Shown here in pieces: positions 23,601-35,543 of a stretch of 64,000 bases of DNA. Position 1 is the first letter of the stretch. Each line of letters opens with the position of its first letter. The stretch is from contig CBFFRP010000284.1 of the NCBI GenBank assembly GCA_965644295.1, forward strand, positions 124,001-188,000, given 5' to 3'. Below the pieces are notes generated by a model. The model saw nothing but the letters and a program-made list of their open reading frames with translations, was not told the DNA's origin and searched no databases. This DNA is from Paraphysomonas bandaiensis. Taxonomy: Eukaryota; Chrysophyceae. Position numbers and translations under genes: made by a program.

Positions 23601-26180
23601 TGGAAGGCAGAGAGAAGAGAACTCAGGTTGAAAATATGGGAGCAAATGTTCGCTTTTGCTCGTCTTAATACAGACGTTGATGACCTCTTCGAATTCTTTG
23701 CGTGTCGCGTAGCCAATTTATCTGGTGCCCGAAAGTCGATTAATGATAGATTGCGGGAAAATGGGGCTGCTTTGGTGTTCTCAGCCATGTGTCGCAGCCC
23801 ACGTCAGCTTATTCGTAAGTATGCCTCACGAGCGCTTGCAGGCATTGGTTGGGACGGCTACGTTGAGACAAGGGTGATAATGTGGGACTGCATGATGCAG
23901 TGGAAGGTTTACAAAGACCGTATATTGGCAGAGGACAATTCAAGGTTCGACCACGTGCAAGAGCACTTTGTAGAGACAGGGTCAACGGCGGCACTCGCTA
24001 ACTTTGAGCCGCCCCCACCTCAGGAAACTGAATTTCAGCCTGCCCCTAATGCCAGTCTTCGCACTATTATAAAACAGAAAAGACAATGGGCGTTGCGAGC
24101 TCAAAGAAGAAGAGAGGGGCCTAATCTCGAAAATATGCGGAAAATCAACATGGTGGATGGAATCATTCCAACACTTATATCACTTTGTAATGAGGACGGT
24201 AAAGTAGATTGGGAGATCGTGCGTAATGCATCTTTGGCTATCAGTGTTGCCTCCTACGAGGAGGCTAATCTAAACGAAATGGTTGACAACAGTAGCTGTA
24301 TTAACTTGGTGACACGGCTGTGTCGTGATGACGACGCAGAGATCAAAACGCACGGTGCAGTCATTTTAGCTAATATGTGCCATGAAAACGAGCACGCACA
24401 GATTATGTTCGGGCAAGAGGGTGCAATCCGAGTACTACTCGACATGTGTGCATCGTCTATTCCGGACACAATTGAGGCGGCTACTGCCGCACTTACAAAC
24501 TTGACCTGCTTGTGTGATCCTAATTGCCTGAAGTTCCTTGAAGAAGGCGGTGTGGAGGAAATGGTGAAGCTTCTGACAAGTGTGCGCAGCGAAAACTTCA
24601 TGGACACTGATCAGAATGACGAGGTCCAATCCAATGCCTCAGAGATACTAGCGAATATTAGCAGATTTGACTGTGATCTGACCATTCAACACTTCAATGG
24701 AAATGTGATCGATGTGTTGATTCTGGCGTGTGCATCTGTGAATTCTATGGTGAGGAAGCATTGCCCGCTTATCCTGGGCAACATTTCGCAAAGCGAGTGG
24801 TGCCGAAGCGAGATTGGAAAGCGGGGAGGAATTGAAGCTTTGTTTCTTGCTTTAGAAGACAAGGACCGAGCTATCCAGGCGAATGTGTTGTGGGCGCTAT
24901 GCAATTTAATGTGGCACCCTCCCAATCAGGAGAGAGCGGGCAGGTTCATTGCTGAAATTATCCCGTTCTTAACTTTCCCGTGGCTACCAGTGCAGACGAA
25001 CGCGTGTATATTGATTGCCAACGTTTTGTATTACAATAATCCAAATCGCGTTCGGTTTCTCGAGTTCGAGGGATCGATGGAGCTCCTAGTGGACTTAGTG
25101 CGGAAAAACAGTGACTGGGCAGTCACCGAAGCATGCCTTCGTGCACTACTGTCGGTGTCATATATTGATGCTGCAAGCTTATGGCTTGGGACGGACGGAG
25201 ACTGCGTTGAGCTATTCGTTGAGTATCTACAGCCACATGTAATTCCTACGCAGAGTTTTTGTTCCCGATATGCATTGGAGATTATAAATAACATGTGCGT
25301 TCACCACACCGTGCGCCGTAAAATTCTAGACACAGGGGGAACAGATAGTGTCGTTGCAATGCTCGCGCATGAGGATGTTAACGTTCAGGAGACAGCACTG
25401 CAGGTCATTGGCCTTCTAGAGGATGTTACTCCGCCTGAAGTCCTGGCTAAAGCAAAGAAGGACATGGGCATTGAGCGCATGGTCACTCTAACCTCTGACA
25501 AGGATCCTTTAGTGCGTGCAGTGGCTGCCGAGTCCGTTGGTGAGGAGGTATGGCGTGATCCGAATAAGCAGAAGGTGGTAAATGAGCTTGGTGGAGTGGA
25601 GAGTCTACTGGCGATATGCAAGAATCCGACTGAGAATCTGACATCCGTACTGCCAGCGCTTTGGTCCCTGCGTAATTGCCTGCACAACAATCCCACTGGG
25701 CAGATGCAATTTAGAGAATGTGATGGGTGTATGATTGTAATGCGCGTTCTTAATCGGTGCTTGACCGGCGAATTCACAGATCAGAGTGAGAAGGTATTCG
25801 AGTCTTGTCTTGCCTGTCTTTTTGCCGCGATTCACAGCCACGAGCGAAATTCGAGACGCCTGCTTCAAGTGGGACTTGACATGCTGATGGATTTGGCGGA
25901 AGGTCGACTGGCAGATTCAGTCGGTGCCTCAAAAGAGGTACGGAAGGGATTGAGTGCTGTTGGAGTTGTCGCACTAGCAAAATCTATTCTTTCGGCTCTT
26001 GGACCTTACAATTACGTAGTTTGTAAAAATTGTCACAAAAGGCAAAATCTTTGTGGAACTCATTGTATATCGTGTGGCTATTTATTTTTCGTTGATATGT
26101 CGATGGATGGCATGGATGGAAAGGGAAAAGAGGGGTCTGCTAAGTATGATAAACGGAAGGTACGGAAACCCTTTAAATAG
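17679..26180 (+). CDS. Giant coiled-coil / WW / C2 / armadillo-repeat scaffold protein
   Basis: Exons 17679-20528, 20583-21494 and 21543-26180, all phase 0, give 2,799 aa. In order: an acidic coiled coil (~1-85); a WW-like module (~87-113, GREYYENLETGETREEMP); more coiled coil (~130-330); WW2 (~356-384, WTTEYDEYGRQFFQHSETG then EWEEPP); WW3 (~409-438, KGVVYYEAENTGEITYDAP). Next come charged linkers, a C2-like beta-sandwich (~1026-1150), further coiled coil, and an armadillo superhelix (~2115-2740; NASLAISVASYEE, HGAVILANMCHENEHAQIMF, EAATAALTNLTCL). It ends in a CxxC...CxxC zinc ribbon (VCKNCHKRQNLCG then CISCGYLFF). No enzyme domain is seen. It is probably a large scaffold, perhaps at the cytoskeleton or membrane, but I cannot name an orthologue. 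The start Met is the first in frame after the promoter. Confidence 0.85.
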
Positions 26181-26774
26181 GGAAAAACATTTTATTGATA
26201 TTTGTATAGTAATAAAGTATTGATGCGAATACAGGACATTGCTTTTTTACTTATTTATATGTTAGTAAATAGTATAAAACGCGTGTCTGAATGGGAACAC
26301 TCTGTCATGTGAAAAATACAGTGGTTGGCAGCAGTAGTAATACAAAGCAACGATTTAGCGCAACCAGTTCATAAGAATGAGTGTTAAATTGGATATCAAC
26401 AACGTAAGCTGCAAATAAGATTAAAGGTTAGTCTTGGTATTTAGTAAGGATACACTTGATATTATTAGAGATAAAGATTGAGTGATAAGGCCTAATAGTA
26501 TAATAGCAAGACACGTTTGAGCAGAGCGTTAGCACCACACACATGTGCGTATCTTGTATAGTCGCGTAATAGCTTAGTAATTATTCAGTCTATTTAGTAT
26601 TTCATCGTACATGTGTTGCATTCACGCGTTAAGGGATATAACGTGAATCAATGACTCTTAATAGATGCGATTATAAACCTTTTCTGTAGAGCTACAACGT
26701 ACAACCTCATCATATGGCTATCAAATTTTGACATTGTGTATTGGCTTTGGAACATTTTGTTGGTTTAGATCGTT
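26181..26774. other. Intergenic region
   Basis: This is the 3' flank of the giant ARM gene. AATAAAGTATTG at 26211 is a plausible polyadenylation signal. Nothing else can be supported before the repeat at 26788. Confidence 0.35.
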
Positions 26775-26787
26775 AAAGAAAAGTGAT

Positions 26788-27276
26788 ATATATATTGAAA
26801 GTCTTATTATTAGCAATAGGCGTTAAAAACCTGCACCAACTTAGTAGCTAGATGAATGCTAGACAAACTAGTTAGACCTCTACCTGTAACTAATGAGTAC
26901 ACACTTTTTTTATCCTACTATTTAACGCTACGGAAGCTGCTTGTGCGTCGCCGCAAGCACCAAGGTGCGACCACTTCCGCTCTGAGTTTTTAAGGTGAAC
27001 ATCCCGGATGCTTGACTTCAGCAGGCAGCCCAATACCCCGGTTACCCTTGAGGTGGGCCCATTCCCGGATGCCTATTTATTCGTCGGGGCCCAAAGACGT
27101 CTACACAAGTGACACTTATTGGTGTCCCTTGTGCCACACAAGCATTCGGCTATGAGTGGGCAGAAGAATATCTGCTGACTATATGTTTTCGGCTCACGTT
27201 ACTTTCCCAGAGAAGTCTCTCCGGTACTTATCTCCCAGAACACCACGAAAAGGGACGAGTCCGACTGTGTTGAGGG
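26788..27276 (-). mobile_element. Dispersed retroposon-like repeat, copy 3 (full-length short form)
   Basis: A 489-bp copy in reverse orientation: it starts with an ATATATAT tail and TGAAAGTCTTATTATTAGCA, and ends at the CCCTCAACA terminus inverted. It is flanked by a perfect 13-bp target duplication AAAGAAAAGTGAT at 26775-26787 and 27277-27289. It is highly similar to copy 2 and, like it, lacks the ~60-bp extra block. Confidence 0.88.
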
Positions 27277-27519
27277 AAAGAAAAGTGATGTCGTTTTATT
27301 ATTGCATAGACAATTGTGTGGTTCTTGTAACGCATATCGTATGTATCAGAATAGCTCATTTAAAGAATTCTACTGCTTATTTTATTAAAACTGAATTACC
27401 TTTTTCTAGTGACAGAAAACACTTATTTACGATTAAAATAACAGAGCAAACGGGCAAACGTGACACTTAACAAAATTCGGTGAACTATGGTCCAGAAAAA
27501 CGGCTTGCACGTAATGAAA

Positions 27520-28372
27520 CTACGGGTCAGGTTTTCTCCACTTCACAGGCCCTGTATGCAGTGTTCCAAATATTTTGTCTAGAAGTTGCATCTCGGCATA
27601 ATTACAGTGTGTCAGCTGCGAGAAAAGCATTAATATAGCGGATATTAATTATTCCATTTACCTGATGATGAGTTAGATGATACTCGGCGTCCAAAAACCA
27701 CGATCCCGGAACTACAGCATTTGAGTGATCACATACACCTAAACAGCATTGCATGCTCCAAATGCCGGCTAGTACTACTGAAGGCACTGGGGTCAGTATC
27801 ACAGGGATAAGGAAAGTCCCAATGACCTCCATTACAAAAAACTCAATAGGGTGATCATTGAAAGTTGCAAAGGGTGTCATTCTTTCTGGAGTTATATGAT
27901 GCATCTTATGTAAAGCTTTATATAAAGGAGGCTGATGCAACAGTCTGTGTGCGCCCATACGCCATATGAGTCCGATGAAAATCCCCAGAGGGATACCGAC
28001 CCATGTGAGTGGAGATGAATAGAATGACGTGATATCAAGAGGGTCCGTTAATACGAGTTTAGATATCTTAAAATATTTGATTATGAGTACAGACGCAGGC
28101 AGTAACACTAACAAATCTCTTGCAGATGATTGGATATGTCCACTGAGATCGCGAAGAGTCCATTTGGAACTTACAAGTAAGTAATGAGGGTTATATCTGA
28201 AATATACAGTCATGACTGCAGCTAAACTAAAGTATGATATCCACACAGCCACCAGCGGCCCTATAAACGCACTGGTTGCTTCTGTATAGAGGATTAATAC
28301 CGCTGTACAAACCTTCCATAGTAATGAAGTCATAAAGAACCCTGTCTGAGAAATATCTTGAAGGGTTACCAT
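27520..28372 (-). CDS. Fatty acid hydroxylase / sterol desaturase superfamily membrane enzyme
   Basis: A di-iron membrane enzyme that hydroxylates or desaturates a lipid. Exons (minus): 27662-28372 and 27520-27615, with a 46-bp GT-AG intron; 268 aa. Several hydrophobic spans occupy the N-terminal half. The histidine clusters are present in order: HRLLH, HKMHH and HLTHH, with DHSN and the post-intron THCNYA completing the typical C-terminal set. The final LLDKIFGTLH matches the usual LDKLFGT ending, which confirms the second exon. The intron sits directly after the HLTHHQ cluster. Whether the substrate is a sterol, sphingoid base or fatty acid cannot be told from this. Confidence 0.88.
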
Positions 28373-29701
28373 TGAAGTGAGTTGTATATTGTATCGTATG
28401 AGAAACTACGTATAATAGCTATAGATAAGAGGATTCACTTGTGCTTATAGGGTTATGGGTTTGATATCTATGAAGATACTTGGATGTGTTGGTAGAGGAG
28501 GGGGAGGAGTGTATGTGTTGCTTATGATATGAACTGTGCTGCCTGTATGTAGAGGGTAGATACCATGCATGCATGTGCATAGATCTTCATACTGTATATG
28601 CGTATATGTATATGCGTACCTTCTAGTTGAAACATATGGTGCTTAAGAAGAAGTGAGGCGAGGCGGGATAGACTACTTGTAACATATGTTGCAATAGTCA
28701 GGCACTTGGATATGGTTCTATTGGGGAAAACAAGATATTATAGATATACGGTATATAATACAGGGATAGAATACGGAGCTGGTGTGGTCTATGAGTGTGT
28801 ATGTCCACAAGCCTTTGTGTCCACTCTGAGCTGTATATCCATAATATGTCCAAACGATATGTGCAATCATATCCATATCCAACCCTCACCAGGTGTGAAT
28901 GTCGTTGAGATAGGAAAGTCCTTCTCATTGACATGGAGACACAACAAAGAGGTGATACAGGAAGCTGAAGTGTCGTCATCACTCACAATACTGCAGTCTG
29001 AATTAAATGTATCTGTATCTGCTGCATTGGACTATATATGTTTGTTATTAGGTGCTATTTCGTTCAATTGAAAGGAGCAGACGTATCGTTAGGAGCAGTA
29101 TATACGTATACACCTAATCAACCGTTAATATACACCATGAAAAAAATGCTAGTCATAAAAATTAGGCAATGCTCTGTAATGTTCATTCAATACCATGTTG
29201 AATGGGACTCAACGCAGAAAGTATTGGTGACCACAGTAGAAATGAAATGATTTTGTACTCTATATTAATGTACTAATCATCACAACTAATTTTCAATGAG
29301 ATACGGAAATAAGTGATTGAAGCTGATTTTTTTTACCTGCTGACATTGCCTTACCCTGACTTAAGATCCTAAATACTTTACTAAGTATACAACAATATAA
29401 TCTAGCTTGGTTTCAGATAGAAAGTTTAGCTGAACTTTTCGAAGTAGTGTAAACTTCTGTATTATTGTGTGTACACCGAGTGAGGCACAGTCACAAGCAT
29501 TCAGTCAGTACATTTTATTCTGCTTTTATTCTCTATATCAACATCAAAGCAACACTTCGTACGTATAATCATGCAGCACTGAATACAACTGGAAACCAAT
29601 CATCTACATTATATAATTATTAAGGAAGAAACCCTAGCCTCAATATAAATACTTTCATAATATACATAAAATCACATGGTAGTGCACTTCTTCACTCGCC
29701 G
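28373..29701. other. Intergenic region with a doubtful small frame
   Basis: The region upstream of the hydroxylase gene is microsatellite-rich (28480-28640). A plus-strand frame at 28712-29071 (119 codons, Cys in CVCPQ and CPNDMC) has no recognisable domain, and an opposite-strand frame overlaps it. I do not call it a gene. The rest is AT-rich. Confidence 0.3.
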
Positions 29702-30758
29702 CTAACCAGAGTTTTGATGTGCAGGCATTGACGGACCTATACTCGTTGCGCCTGTGCTAGGCTTTTGTTTTCCTTTCATTGCTTCAGATGGTGCAGGATA
29801 AGGCCTCTGCTGCCAAAGAGGACCCGATGCTGTAGAATCTGCCATTTTTCCATCTGCCCCCATTCCTGCTGTCCATTTCCCCTGTACCGCGTCACACGAC
29901 CAATATTGCTCTTATGCACGAAACGCACACTTACCATGCCACCCGTGGGATCCAGAGGGTCTACATGAATACGTCGCCTCTTTTCTTGTTGCTGTGCTGC
30001 CGTTTCTTTCGGTCTTGTCCTGGCCGAGGTCTGTTTTTCTGTCACGTCACTACACTAACGTTAGTAGGCGTAGAATGAGCATCCATTCCAGCGACTCACC
30101 TCTTAGCCCGCTTTCCGGATACAGGAATATCAGAAGTATCATCCGTACTTTCTGGCCTTGTCCACCTTTTCTCTCCCGTGCCCTGATGGGAATAGTATAT
30201 TTGCCCAGTTGCTGAGTGCACGACAGCAACCCAACCGGGAGGAAGACTATCTTCAAAACTATTGCTATCACTACCACGGCTTGCAGCAATCGGGGCTGGA
30301 CGCTCCCATGACGTCACATTCGTCGACTTATTCCAATAATACGTCTTGCCGCTCTCCTTGTCCACAACAGCCTCCCAATTCGGAGGAAGTTCAGATTTCC
30401 CCTCTCGTGACTTCCTCATCTCTTCCTATATATACCAAATCACTACATGTGACAACAAATACACAAAAATCATATAGTATACCTGCTGCAGAAGTATCGC
30501 ACTCTTCGCAGAGAGTTCAGTGGTCCTTCCTGCAGCCTCTCTGGCCCGCTGTTTACGAATTTGCTCGAGTGTATTATCAGTTGTAAATGTTTTAACGGGT
30601 TTTCTATCGCCTAATGCTTTCGTAGCACCTCTTGTATTAATATCTTTCTCGAATGATGTGGGTCCACATCCATTAGTCTGCAAGTATTCAAGAGCCTGTG
30701 CTCTCTTCTTCTGAGCAGCTAATTCTTTTTGATAAGCTGACTCTGAAAGACTTGACAT
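29702..30758 (-). CDS. PQBP1: PQBP1-like WW-domain splicing factor
   Basis: PQBP1 proteins bind the U5 snRNP protein U5-15kD (Dim1/TXNL4A) and act in pre-mRNA splicing. Exons (minus): 30483-30758, 30100-30425, 29935-30049, 29702-29881; three GT-AG introns of 50-57 bp; 298 aa. After an N-terminal helical region come two tandem WW domains, LPPNWEAVVDKESGKTYYWN...WERP and LPPGWVAVVHSATGQIYYS...WTRP, then a KR-rich segment. The C-terminus has the conserved PQBP1 signature: HVDPLDPTGG, GKWTAGMG and ASGPLWQQRPYPAPSEAM. The last two exons were placed by this signature. Intron 2 shows a branch site CTACTAAC close to its acceptor. Confidence 0.92.
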
Positions 30759-31268
30759 GAGTCTTTAAGTCCGGTTGAGACGATCCCTATTAAATTATTA
30801 CTGCAGCTAATAAGCCTAAGCGCTTTCTGCCTCTGTCTAATAGCTACAAGTAATCTCATCGACCCACCTCATATGCATCCACTGTACAATACAGCCGTAT
30901 AATGTATACAGGTAGGTATACAGGAGATATGTACATACTGCTGTATGTATACCTACAACACTGCTGCTATGTATGTATGTGCGCATGTGTGGACAAATAC
31001 ATAGAATACATGTATACCGCCTACAGTATTCTACAAATATAGTCGTTGTTTTTTGATATGTATATGAGAGGCATACACATACGTACACATCCATATCATA
31101 ACGCATATATATGTATATGTATATCATATCTGTGGATTACACTCAACGTGCATCTGACTTACTGTTCCACTCTATCACACTCTATCCTAAGAGAGGAATG
31201 AGCAAGTAATTCCTTCATCATCGTGTCATATCAAAGTATCAGTGTATCATATAGAAACATACGTACAC
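30759..31268. promoter_or_regulatory. Bidirectional promoter region, PQBP1 / Ser-rich membrane protein
   Basis: This interval lies between divergent genes. It is rich in TATGTATG-type repeats and contains TACTGCTGTATG at 30936. No coding region is supported. Confidence 0.45.
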
Positions 31269-32945
31269 ATGCCACATACAGAGAATCAGAGACATAACAA
31301 CTCAACCCCACAATCTAGACGAAGGACATCAACATCACTGAGTCCACAACGAAAGTTTAATTCATGTGATCCGTTTAAAAGAGTTCCTCATATGAGTGTT
31401 GCGGGTACGTACCATATATATGAACTGTGTATACTTAACATACGTACCATTTGCTTCTCAGATAATGAAAATATATCTGAATTTGCATTGAATTCTCTTC
31501 TTGGAATGCAAGAGGGTACAGTATTGAGGCCAACGGAACCACTGTCAAAGCGCTTGTTAGTGGAAAATAGTATTATCTCTAGGACACCGTTAAGTGTTCT
31601 ACCGCAGGGGTTTGTATCCTCTCCACCCTCATCGACAGTGACACCATCGTGCACTAAATTAAAAGATCGTGGAAGATTGGGTATAGAACAGAAAACTCCA
31701 AGGAGTGATATGACTCCTTCCACCCCGTTACCTACAATGGTACGAGGCGATTCTGGTTGTCCAGGTCCCACATCCCCACTTACTCCTGCGTCAGCTTTCA
31801 CCCCACGTTCATCATCTTCTTTATCATCAGCAGCATCGCTATTATCATCTCTTTCGTCATCATCATCTCGTAGCGGTGTATCACGGGCGCAGGCCAACTT
31901 GTTTGATGATATCGAACCATTTGTCGTTTACGAATCTGATGAGGAACGGAGTGGCTCTAGCTTGGACACGGATGGTAAGAAAGAAAAGAAGGTCACATTT
32001 GAAACCAGAAGTAAAAGCTCATCAAATCATCAGTCACCTTTATCCTGCTCTGTCGAAATTGACAATGCTATTGATGAGGCGTTTGAATCCTTTTGGGCTG
32101 CTCATGACACCAATCCAGCTCAATATGTGGAAGAAAATGAAGACGACAACACTTCACATTTAATAACCTCTCTTCTGGACGACATGAGCGCAGCAGCAGA
32201 GGATACAGACCTTAGCAGCTTAGACCTTAGCGGAGAGGAACTTAAGAGTAACGAGAAAGCAGCTGAAGTAGAGGACGTAGTTTTCTGTCCGCGTGTGTCC
32301 GATACATCAAGACAGGGGTCCGGGCAAGTTGGACCTACTACAAAACACGTACGGCGTTATCTGTTCGCTAGTTTCTGTCTCGTTTGTATGTATGTATTCA
32401 GCGTTTATCTCAAGCAATTTATTGGTAATTCATCTGCGGAAAGTATACGACCGTCGATAGTTGAAGGAAGAGGGGTTGTACCCTCTCCTCTCCCATGGAC
32501 AAAGAAGACCCACGCTATAGATGAGTCAAGTACCTCTGCGAGATTGTGTTCGGCAGATGAGACTTGGGATACTGTATTATCTTCGCATGAAGAGGGTGAT
32601 ACTTTGCCTGAGGCAGAGGTATTACAGAAGCCGGATATTGCCTTCAATGATAGAGCAGTAGCTCACACAGGGATGCGAGTAACGCTTGGAACAACTCGAC
32701 CACCATCACTCTACTCTATACGTCGTTTCTTTGGCCCACCCCGCCTACCTATTCATCCCAACGAGGAAGCCAGTGAGTGGAACTTATCGCTTCAATCTAA
32801 AGCTCAGCTCATACTCAGAGAGCGCATGGCTGTTGTAATGAGCTCTCTGAAACGAATCTCCAAAATACCCATAACAATAGCGCAATTTGTGCTCCATATT
32901 ATTCAAAGTATAGTACAAAGAAAAAATACTGTGTATAGCAAATAA
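31269..32945 (+). CDS. Ser-rich single-span membrane protein, unknown function
   Basis: Exons 31269-31404 and 31462-32945 give 539 aa. The proposed 57-bp intron has strong GTACGT and TTGCTTCTCAG ends but is a multiple of three without stops, so a read-through form of 558 aa is possible. The N-terminal ~170 residues are Ser/Thr/Pro-rich, and an acidic region follows. One hydrophobic helix lies at about 344-364 (LFASFCLVCMYVFSVYLKQF) just after basic KHVRR. The C-terminal ~170 residues have no domain I recognise. With basic residues before the span, a cytoplasmic N-terminus is likely. Confidence 0.7.
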   Translation: MPHTENQRHNNSTPQSRRRTSTSLSPQRKFNSCDPFKRVPHMSVAGTYHIYELCILNIRTICFSDNENISEFALNSLLGMQEGTVLRPTEPLSKRLLVENSIISRTPLSVLPQGFVSSPPSSTVTPSCTKLKDRGRLGIEQKTPRSDMTPSTPLPTMVRGDSGCPGPTSPLTPASAFTPRSSSSLSSAASLLSSLSSSSSRSGVSRAQANLFDDIEPFVVYESDEERSGSSLDTDGKKEKKVTFETRSKSSSNHQSPLSCSVEIDNAIDEAFESFWAAHDTNPAQYVEENEDDNTSHLITSLLDDMSAAAEDTDLSSLDLSGEELKSNEKAAEVEDVVFCPRVSDTSRQGSGQVGPTTKHVRRYLFASFCLVCMYVFSVYLKQFIGNSSAESIRPSIVEGRGVVPSPLPWTKKTHAIDESSTSARLCSADETWDTVLSSHEEGDTLPEAEVLQKPDIAFNDRAVAHTGMRVTLGTTRPPSLYSIRRFFGPPRLPIHPNEEASEWNLSLQSKAQLILRERMAVVMSSLKRISKIPITIAQFVLHIIQSIVQRKNTVYSK

Positions 32946-34747
32946 TTTACTTTCAGTTATAGTTTATTTAACCGATTGAGTTGCATTACTTGTTTGAAGC
33001 AAGATTATGAACTTAAGAATAATGTAGCAAGATTCAGTGTACAAAAAATTGAAAAGAACTTTTGCTGCTAAACAATTGTTTTGAACCTGTGAACCATTCG
33101 TGCACACAGCGGCATATTTTACTCTAAATTGTAAGTAGTATGGAATCAATCCTGCTTACATTTTTTATTTTCATTGACGCAATTGGTGACATACATCAAC
33201 GTGCGTTGTTGTATTAATAATCTTTGACAAGCATTACCTTAAGGACTCGTAGGCAAAAGTTATTTTGATGTCTAAATTCTAAATATACTTTCAGTTTATA
33301 GATAACTTTAGATATTATGTTGTCTCTACATAACAATGCTTATTTACTACATTTATCTTACGAAAGAGTCTGGAATAACTATCGTGCATGAAACTATTGA
33401 GTTGTACGTACAATCTTCTCTCATATTTTCCCTTATGCTACAGTAGCACGCATTGGGTGTTGAAATATGTGGTATGTGGTGTACTGCATATATTATATCT
33501 ACTAATGGTACGACATATTTTGAGGCAAAATAGCATCATTATTGGAAATAAGAGTAATGGACATATTAGGTCTAAGTTTATTAGAGTTACGATGTAAACT
33601 GGCAAAGTTTTAGTTAGAGTTAGTAACCACGAGTCGACAATCACTCATAGAGTGAGTATGTGATACTCTGTATATAATTTTCTATCTTGTTCAAACGACT
33701 TTGACATAGCTTAATAGCAAGACGATCACACAGCAACATAATAAGAACTCAGGAGTGAAAGGAACACAAAAACCAATTTTGACGTATTGAAATTGTTTTC
33801 ACGTAGAAAATTTCATCGCAACCATGGCTGCGTAACAAGTAATTATTTTTCAATTAATAGAATATATTTACTATTACCAATTTGAATACGTATATAGTAA
33901 CTACACATAATCATAAGCGGTACAATCAACACGTGGCTAGCTAAAAGTTGGTACTTTTTTTGTAAAAATTATTATAGAATAATAAATATGTTGTGTTCAA
34001 ATGTGTTCACTCTGAGTCCGACAGACTGAATAAACAATCAGCCGGCCTGGTAGAAAGAACGCTTCATTGACAAAGTCAGATACATGCACAAGCAGATCTA
34101 GATTATTCGTGATGGCGAATCACCATTTCTCAACAGCAAATCTGATTTAATACAAAAACAAATGATAAGATTGTTATTATTGATTTTCGCAAGCAAATGA
34201 CACCTCTAGATACCTGAAAAATGTTGATGATTCTGCATGCAAATAGGCATCTTTGGGATGCAATTTAGATCATAAAGCCAGCAGTAATGATCTGAGTGCT
34301 GCGACCGCACCTATACCTATGTACAAACTTCTTAGTTCGGCACTTCCCCACCCGGGTTCTCACTGCATATTCAGCGCTAAATTCCATGTGATACGATGTA
34401 GCTAGTTGGGTTCAGTAGGTATAGCTAGCAAATAACGTATGACTTAAATGCATGAATATTATGTTGAGAGAAAGAATGGTCTACCAGCCTACTTCAGCAT
34501 TGGAAACATCGATGGAGTTTTGCCTATCTATGCTGCTATATACCTCTCCTTAGCTTTGTTTTGACCTGATGTATGATGCATTGGTTCTACGGCATCTGCT
34601 ATATGACCTCATGCTTCTGTAATGCGTAGCTATATGCGAGTACAATTCATGACTAGGTTTAATACTATAATTAGCTAGGTTGAGTCATTTATTGCTTTGT
34701 CTAGGTTTTTACACCGAAAATAGAATGACTAGGAAATTCAACCAAAT
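32946..34747. other. AT-rich intergenic region
   Basis: No gene is supported. At 33828 the string GGCTGCGTAACAAGTAATTA resembles the hAT left terminus at 7241 and may be a decayed fragment. Confidence 0.35.
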
Positions 34748-34758
34748 TGACAAGGTTG

Positions 34759-34948
34759 TAGTGAATGTCTGATTATTTAGCAATAGGCGTTGAGACCTTG
34801 CATCAATTAGTGGCTAGAAGAATGCTAGTCATACTAGTTAGACCACTACCCGTAACTAATCAATACAAACTCTTTTATCCTACTATTTAACGCTACGAAA
34901 GCTGCTTGTGCGTCGCCGCAAGCACCAAGGTGCAACCACTTCCGTTAA
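34759..34948 (-). mobile_element. Dispersed retroposon-like repeat, copy 4 (strongly 5'-truncated)
   Basis: Only the last ~190 bp of the element remain, from the TTTAGCAATAGGCGTT end to GCACCAAGGTGCAACCACTT. It is flanked by an 11-bp perfect duplication TGACAAGGTTG (34748-34758 and 34949-34959). Truncation at one end with an intact target duplication is the classic mark of incomplete reverse transcription at the insertion site. Confidence 0.82.
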
Positions 34949-34959
34949 TGACAAGGTTG

Positions 34960-35543
34960 AATAATATATTAGTTAGATCCCCACCCGGCTCTACCTAAGT
35001 ACGCGCTCAGAATAGTTCATCAGTCACTCCTATATCTTATATAGTCACACATCAGTAACTCAATTTAATTCCATTGTAACTGTAGTCACCCGTTTAGGAG
35101 TTGACTTCACCTATTCACTTCAACTGCACAATATATATCACATCATATTGCAGAACTCAACAAGCAGTAATGATATATCAAAATTGCTGATATGACTGCA
35201 GTCATTGCATGTTGTTGAGAGTTGAAAATAGCCCTTTTCATTTTGTAACAGGAAATAATAATTGCGATTATAATTCACTTCAGCCCTGAATAATTCAACC
35301 TGAAGTACTACTTATAACTATTTATAATGGAAAAGCAGATCATTTCAACATTGAACCTTATATACGTAGCCATTTCTATGTTAACTGTAACAAAGCTGAA
35401 CTGAGTTTTAAGTGAAACATAATAAAATTTCAAAGCCTTTCTAATTATTAATACAGAGTGTGCTTCCACATGAAACACCATATCCTACACATAATATAGT
35501 CATTTTCACAACAAACATATCTAACACTTGAAGAACAAGAATA
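34960..35543. other. Intergenic region
   Basis: AT-rich sequence downstream of the kelch gene; nothing supported. Confidence 0.3.

Noticed and set aside
28698-29250. Overlapping plus and minus small ORFs upstream of PQBP1
   Set aside because: No domain, no splice-supported extension and strong overlap on both strands; not enough to call a gene.
33828-33880. Second hAT element starting GGCTGCGTAACAAG
   Set aside because: Only one terminus-like string is present; no inverted partner or 8-bp duplication was found.
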